DNA of 10,007 nt from an uncultured Clostridia bacterium. GTDB taxonomy: Bacteria; Bacillota; Clostridia; Peptostreptococcales; Anaerovoracaceae. Under the pieces are notes generated by a model. The model was given only the letters and a program-made list of their open reading frames with translations, did not search any database and was not told the origin of the DNA. Below, piece by piece: positions 6,163-10,007 of the stretch. Numbering within the stretch: position 1 is the stretch's first letter; each line of letters opens with the position of its first letter. The stretch is taken from the NCBI GenBank assembly GCA_934233735.1, contig CAKQGQ010000038.1, positions 1 to 10,007 of the forward strand. Reading direction: 5' to 3'. Position numbers and translations under genes: made by a program.

Positions 6163-9100
6163 TTATTTGATAAGCTTTGAACTTATGTTGGACCATTTCG
6201 TGTAATACAGCTTATCTCCTATTTGTCTTACGCCGCGAATCTTGTAGTAGAAGCGTTTGTTCTTCTTGAGATTCTTTGTATTTGTGTAAGTTTTTTTGTT
6301 TTTTGAAGCTTTGAAAATCGGCTTCTTTCCAAAACCGGATTTTTTCATGCTTCTGAATACCTGGTAATAATCAACATTAAAACCGGCTGACTTTTTCCAT
6401 TTCAGGCGTATCTTTCCTTTTGAAGTAACAGATGTGCGAAGCTTAATCTTGGTTTTCTTTAATCCCCTATTGATTTTTTCAATTTTAGCACTTTGCACAG
6501 CCATTATTTCGCTGACATGACTCACATCCGCAAGCGTATACGCACCGACCCCGCACGATGTAAATACAAAGAATTGCTTTCCCTCTTTTGTAACAATCTC
6601 GCCTTCATGCTCACGGTAAAATCCGTTTTTATCAATGGAAACAGCCTTGATGGTTTTATCCTTAAGCGAATCCGGAATTTCCATCATTAAGGTGCTGCCC
6701 TTACTATCTATCGAAACTTCTTTGCCGTCCTGATCCGTTGCCGAAATTTTAATCACACTGCCGTTTTCACCGGCTGCTTCTTTCTCTGCATCGGAGAGGT
6801 TTGTCTGTCTCATTTTGCCAATCGTTATAGTGATGACATTCTTGTCTTCGATTGCGGATTCACTATTCAGAAGCTTTTTAAGTTCTTCGCCGCTGAATTC
6901 AAATTCGCCATGCTTTGTACGAATCGCAAATGTATACTTATCGTCCGCTGCTATTTTTTCCACCAGTTCTGTAGGAAGCTCTATCCTGCTCATATCATCA
7001 GACAATCCGTTAAGCCCGTCATTTACTGCGCATATCGAAATATATGTAGAGTTGTTTGCGTCAGCCTTGGCAATTATCTCTTTTAAAATCCGGTCGCTTA
7101 TGCGCACTACTGAGGTTTTGCGACCGTCCTCGGTTTGTTCTGATTTGGCTACTATGTATGCTTCTGTGTTTTTGGTATCTTTATTGTTAATATTGATTAC
7201 ATAGTCTTGCGGACCGCTGCTATATGAACCGCCGCCTAACGAACCACCGCCTGACGAACCACCGCCTGACGGTTTCGCAGGATCTATGCTTCCGCAACGG
7301 ATACATTTGTAGTCAACATAGTCATGTCCGAGTGCCGGAGTAACTGTCTGCTCAACGAGAACCGTATTGCATACGGAGCAGTGTTTACCTTCAGTCAATC
7401 CTGTCTTCGTACAGGTTGCTTCAACTGCCGGATCGATAACTTCTGTGTGTCCGGTTGCCGGAACTTCTTTGTATGTCGTGTAGTCACATCTTGAGCATGT
7501 TTCGTATGCTTCCCAACCTACTTCCGTACATGTTGCAGCCTTAGCTTCGTGCTGTACCGTATCGTGACCGAGTTTCTCTACAGCTTCTGTCTTCGTCTCC
7601 TGACAGTTTCCGCAAGTAAATGTCTTTACTCCATCTTCTGTGCAGGTTGCTGGGGTCGTTATTGTTCCGTCATCCCAGCTGTGTCCCATTGCCGGAATTT
7701 CTGTCTGCTCAAGGAGAACTGCATCACATACCGAGCAGTGCTTGCCTTCAGTCAGTCCTGTCTTCGTACAGGTTGCTTTAACTGCCGGGTCGGTAACTTC
7801 TGTGTGTCCGGTTGCTGGAAGCTCCTTGTATGTTGTATAGTCACATCTTGAGCATGTATCGTATGCTTCCCAGCCTTTTTCCGTACAGGTCGCTACCTTG
7901 GCTTCGTGATGTACTTTATCGTGTCCGAGTTTTTCGACAACTTCTGTCTTCGTCTCCTGACAAGCTTTACAAGTATAGGTCTTTACTCCATCTCCTGTAC
8001 AGGTTGCCGGAGTTGTTATCTGCCCTCCATCCCAGCTGTGTCCGGTTGCCGGAATTTCTTTCAAGCCTGATAATACAGTTCCACATTCCGAACACTTCGT
8101 TCCAGCTTCATATCCCGCTTCTGTACAGGTCGCTTCTTTTCCTTCTACATCTACAGCCTTATGTCCCTTGGCAATTGTTTCAGAGGCAATAGTTGTTTCG
8201 TTTATCTTATCTGCCTTGAAGACCTTGCCACAGTTTTCGCATGTCCAATATTCGTTGTTGCCGTCTTCGGTACATGTCGCTGTCTTGGCCTCTGTCTTTG
8301 TAAGCTTATGCCCTGTTGCAGAAATTTCTGTCTGCTCAACAAGAATCGCATTACATACCGAGCAGTGCTTACCTTCAGTCAATCCTGTCTTCGTACAGGT
8401 TGCTTCAACTGCTGGGTCGATAACCTCAGTGTGTCCGTTCGCCGGAACTTCCTCTGTCTTCGTTGCTTCACAGGTTGTACAGGTATAAGTCTTCACCCCT
8501 GTTTTTTCACAGGTTGCTTCTGTCGTTATCTTTCCTGCATCCCAGCTGTGTCCCTTTGCCGGAATAACTTTCTGCTCAACGAAAATCGTATCGCATACTG
8601 AGCAGTGCTTGCCTTCAGTCAGACCTGTCTTCGTGCAGGTTGCTTCAACGGCTGAATCGATAACTTCTGTGTGTCCAGTTGCCGGAGCTTCTTTGTAGGT
8701 TGTGTAGTCGCATCTTGAGCATGTATCGTATGCTTCCCAACCTACTTCCGTACATGTTGCAGCCTTAGCTTCGTGCTGTACCGTATCGTGACCGAGTTTC
8801 TCTACAGCTTCTGTCTTCGTCTCCTGACAGTTTCCGCAAGTAAATGTCTTTACTCCATCTTCTGTGCAGGTTGCTGGGGTCGTTATTGTTCCGTCATCCC
8901 AGCTGTGTCCCATTGCCGGAATTTCTGTCTGCTCAAGGAGAACTGCATCACATACCGAGCAGTGCTTGCCTTCAGTCAGTCCTGTCTTCGTACAGGTTGC
9001 TTCAACTGCCGGATCGATAACTTCTGTGTGTCCGGTTGCCGGAACTTCTTTGTAGGTTGTGTAATCACATCTCGAGCATGTCTCGTATGCTTTCCAGCCT

Positions 9101-10007
9101 GCTTCGGTGCAAGTTGCAGACTTAGCTTCGTGATGCACTTTATCATGTCCGAGTTTCTCTACAGCTTCTGTCTTCGTTTTCTGGCAACTTCCGCAAGTAA
9201 ATGTCTTTACTCCATCTCCTGTACAGGTTGCCGGAGTTGTTATCGTTCCGCTATCCCAGCTGTGTCCCTTTGCCGGAATAACTTTCTGTTCAGTGAGAAC
9301 CGTATTACATACTGAACAGTGCTTGCCTTCAGTCAATCCTGTCTTCGTACAGGTGGCCTCAACTGCCGAGTCGATAACCTCAGTGTGTCCGGTTGCAGAA
9401 ATTGTTCTCGTTTGTGTTTCTCCGCATTCACAGCTTCTGCTTTCTTCTCCAGATTCTTCGCATTTTGCCTCTTTGGTTACGCTCCACTCTCCATAGTTAT
9501 GCTCTGCAAGCCTTGCAATTGTAAGGTCTGCCAGTTCTTTTTTGTCTGCATCAAAGTTCTTGCCGCAGACTGAGCAGGCATAGTGTGCCTTCGTTCCCTC
9601 TTTTAAATGAGTTGCCGGAACTTCAGGAATCAGATCGCCATATTCGTGATCTGCTAATTCTCCATATTCAGCCTGGCATCGCTCGCATTTTGCTTTTTCC
9701 TTACAGGTTGCTTTGCCGCCTGTGTGTCCCAATGCAGCTCCTGAGATAAAAGTCTCTGTCTCTGATTTCTCTCCGCATGCACAGGATTTGTAGTATTCGG
9801 CTGCATGTGTACAGTCTGCTTCTTTTTTCAGGTATTGCACTTCTGCGACTTCTTGATTATAGGTATGCTCTGCAAGCCTTGCAATCGTAAGGTCTGCCAG
9901 TTCTTTTTTGTCTGCATCAAAGTTCCTGCTGCAGACTGAGCAGGCATAGTGTGCCTTCGTTCCCTCTTTTAAATGAGTTGCCGGAACTTCAGGAATCAGA
10001 TCGCCAT
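6163..10007 (-). CDS. giant Cys-repeat surface protein, 5' end beyond the right edge
   Basis: The frame is open from the stop at 6163 to the right edge, giving at least 1280 residues. A GTG at 9840 is not the start: in-frame, repeat-like coding continues upstream of it (GDLIPEVPATHLKEGTKAHY...). Numbering here counts from that GTG codon. N-terminal units (to about 150) have CxxC or CxC pairs. Residues 150-840 hold 17 repeats of the form ATC-x(9-10)-CxxC...GH. A Gly/Ser linker (859-876) follows, then a beta-rich domain (880-1108) of the kind that precedes surface-protein C-termini, then an FN3-like module (about 1128-1225: RLKWKK, YYQVFRS, FYYKIRG). The signal peptide must lie outside the window. 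No LPXTG or transmembrane anchor is seen. It is probably an extracellular adhesin or stalk; each repeat offers three Cys and one His that could bind zinc or form disulfides. It lies 61 bp upstream of the other surface protein. The ligand is unknown. Confidence 0.8.
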   Translation of the reverse strand, partial: GDLIPEVPATHLKEGTKAHYACSVCSRNFDADKKELADLTIARLAEHTYNQEVAEVQYLKKEADCTHAAEYYKSCACGEKSETETFISGAALGHTGGKATCKEKAKCERCQAEYGELADHEYGDLIPEVPATHLKEGTKAHYACSVCGKNFDADKKELADLTIARLAEHNYGEWSVTKEAKCEESGEESRSCECGETQTRTISATGHTEVIDSAVEATCTKTGLTEGKHCSVCNTVLTEQKVIPAKGHSWDSGTITTPATCTGDGVKTFTCGSCQKTKTEAVEKLGHDKVHHEAKSATCTEAGWKAYETCSRCDYTTYKEVPATGHTEVIDPAVEATCTKTGLTEGKHCSVCDAVLLEQTEIPAMGHSWDDGTITTPATCTEDGVKTFTCGNCQETKTEAVEKLGHDTVQHEAKAATCTEVGWEAYDTCSRCDYTTYKEAPATGHTEVIDSAVEATCTKTGLTEGKHCSVCDTIFVEQKVIPAKGHSWDAGKITTEATCEKTGVKTYTCTTCEATKTEEVPANGHTEVIDPAVEATCTKTGLTEGKHCSVCNAILVEQTEISATGHKLTKTEAKTATCTEDGNNEYWTCENCGKVFKADKINETTIASETIAKGHKAVDVEGKEATCTEAGYEAGTKCSECGTVLSGLKEIPATGHSWDGGQITTPATCTGDGVKTYTCKACQETKTEVVEKLGHDKVHHEAKVATCTEKGWEAYDTCSRCDYTTYKELPATGHTEVTDPAVKATCTKTGLTEGKHCSVCDAVLLEQTEIPAMGHSWDDGTITTPATCTEDGVKTFTCGNCQETKTEAVEKLGHDTVQHEAKAATCTEVGWEAYETCSRCDYTTYKEVPATGHTEVIDPAVEATCTKTGLTEGKHCSVCNTVLVEQTVTPALGHDYVDYKCIRCGSIDPAKPSGGGSSGGGSLGGGSYSSGPQDYVININNKDTKNTEAYIVAKSEQTEDGRKTSVVRISDRILKEIIAKADANNSTYISICAVNDGLNGLSDDMSRIELPTELVEKIAADDKYTFAIRTKHGEFEFSGEELKKLLNSESAIEDKNVITITIGKMRQTNLSDAEKEAAGENGSVIKISATDQDGKEVSIDSKGSTLMMEIPDSLKDKTIKAVSIDKNGFYREHEGEIVTKEGKQFFVFTSCGVGAYTLADVSHVSEIMAVQSAKIEKINRGLKKTKIKLRTSVTSKGKIRLKWKKSAGFNVDYYQVFRSMKKSGFGKKPIFKASKNKKTYTNTKNLKKNKRFYYKIRGVRQIGDKLYYTKWSNISSKLIK
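7502..7778 (-). repeat. 277-bp direct repeat, copy 1
   Basis: By eye, this block is identical to 8726-9002, at an offset of 1224 bp (408 codons). Outside it the alignment continues with scattered mismatches. Both copies encode parts of A, B and C units in the same frame. Confidence 0.85.
8726..9002 (-). repeat. 277-bp direct repeat, copy 2
   Basis: Partner of the block at 7502-7778. Identity at synonymous sites as well as coding ones indicates recent duplication or gene conversion, not selection on the protein alone. Confidence 0.85.
9501..9641 (-). repeat. 141-bp direct repeat near the N-terminal side, copy 1
   Basis: It matches 9867-10007 with three differences in 141 bases (offset 366 bp, 122 codons). 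It encodes GDLIPEVPATHLKEGTKAHY, a CSVC pair and ELADLTIARLAEH. Confidence 0.85.
9867..10007 (-). repeat. 141-bp direct repeat near the N-terminal side, copy 2, cut by the window edge
   Basis: Partner of 9501-9641. The match runs to the last base of the window, so the repeat unit very probably continues outside. Its CxxC pair is followed by SRN where the other copy has GKN. Confidence 0.85.

Larger units (their letters stand above)
7321..9393 (-). repeat. 17-copy C-x(9-10)-CxxC-...-GH repeat array with 119-residue super-period
   Basis: Within the giant protein, units of about 38-42 residues recur in three types. Type A carries ATCTKTGLTEGKHCSVC. Type B carries ATCTxDGVKTFTCGNC, with one residue less before CxxC. 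Type C carries ATCTEVGWEAYETCSRC. First cysteines (counted from GTG 9840) fall at 164, 206, 244, 283, 325, 363, 402, 444, 482, 523, 572, 614, 652, 691, 733, 771 and 810. A-B-C triads repeat every 119 residues (357 bp). The step from 402 to the next A at 482 is only 80, so one type-C unit is missing there. Units at 523 and 572 are more divergent. Confidence 0.9.

Noticed and set aside
7321..9393. Zinc-finger DNA-binding or zinc-ribbon regulatory protein
   Set aside because: CxxC repeats alone suggested it, but the Gly/Ser linker, surface-type beta domain, FN3-like C-terminus and neighbouring secreted protein fit an extracellular role.
7549..9573. Several plus-strand Cys-rich open frames opposite the repeat array
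   Set aside because: They recur only because the underlying repeats recur, have biased composition and no ribosome binding sites; the minus-strand frame explains the region completely.
9838..9840. GTG at 9840 as the start of the giant surface protein
   Set aside because: In-frame coding homologous to a downstream repeat continues to the window edge, there is no ribosome binding site, and no signal peptide follows the GTG.

Overview
The window looks like chromosomal DNA of a low-to-moderate GC Gram-positive anaerobe of the class Clostridia. The basis is AGGAGG-type ribosome binding sites, sigma-A promoters with 17-bp spacers, a DUF3793 protein, an M29 aminopeptidase, and a set of secreted proteins built from Ig-like/FN3-like modules of the kind common in gut and oral Clostridia. 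A narrower assignment (for example a Eubacterium/Mogibacterium-like lineage) is only a guess.

Layout. Bases 1-480 are non-coding. The minus strand at the left edge carries the 5' part of a tRNA-Ser-like sequence and, 77 bp away, a second, degenerate and 3'-truncated copy. These are followed by a small hairpin and a strong promoter whose -10 box is overlapped by a DtxR/IdeR-type palindrome. A second palindrome of the same type and one half-site lie in the leader. They precede a cysteine-rich DUF3793 gene (481-1041, +), which ends at a good intrinsic terminator. Two minus-strand genes follow, apparently one transcription unit from a clear promoter at 3034-3062: a small secreted Ig-like/FN3-like protein (2078-2977), then a diaminopimelate-epimerase-fold racemase resembling the histidine racemase CntK (1115-2029). 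Divergent to them is an M29-type metallo-aminopeptidase (3198-4307, +). A stem plus a perfect 20-bp palindrome between convergent genes forms its terminator.

The right-hand 5.6 kb is a minus-strand surface-protein locus. An upstream gene, open through the right edge (at least 1280 residues), consists mostly of C-x(9-10)-CxxC...GH repeats arranged in a 119-residue higher-order period. After it come a Gly/Ser linker, a beta-rich domain and an FN3-like C-terminus. It is followed 61 bp later by a 573-residue secreted protein with its own Gly-rich linker, helical segment and related FN3-like C-terminus. All three secreted proteins in the window end in the same kind of module.

The most interesting signals are the iron-type operators over the Cys-rich DUF3793 gene, the large putative metal-binding repeat adhesin with signs of recent internal recombination (a 277-bp exact duplication 1224 bp apart), the CntK-like racemase with a low-complexity insertion, and the tRNA-Ser relics at the left edge. 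No complete defence system, CRISPR array, IS element or phage gene was seen.
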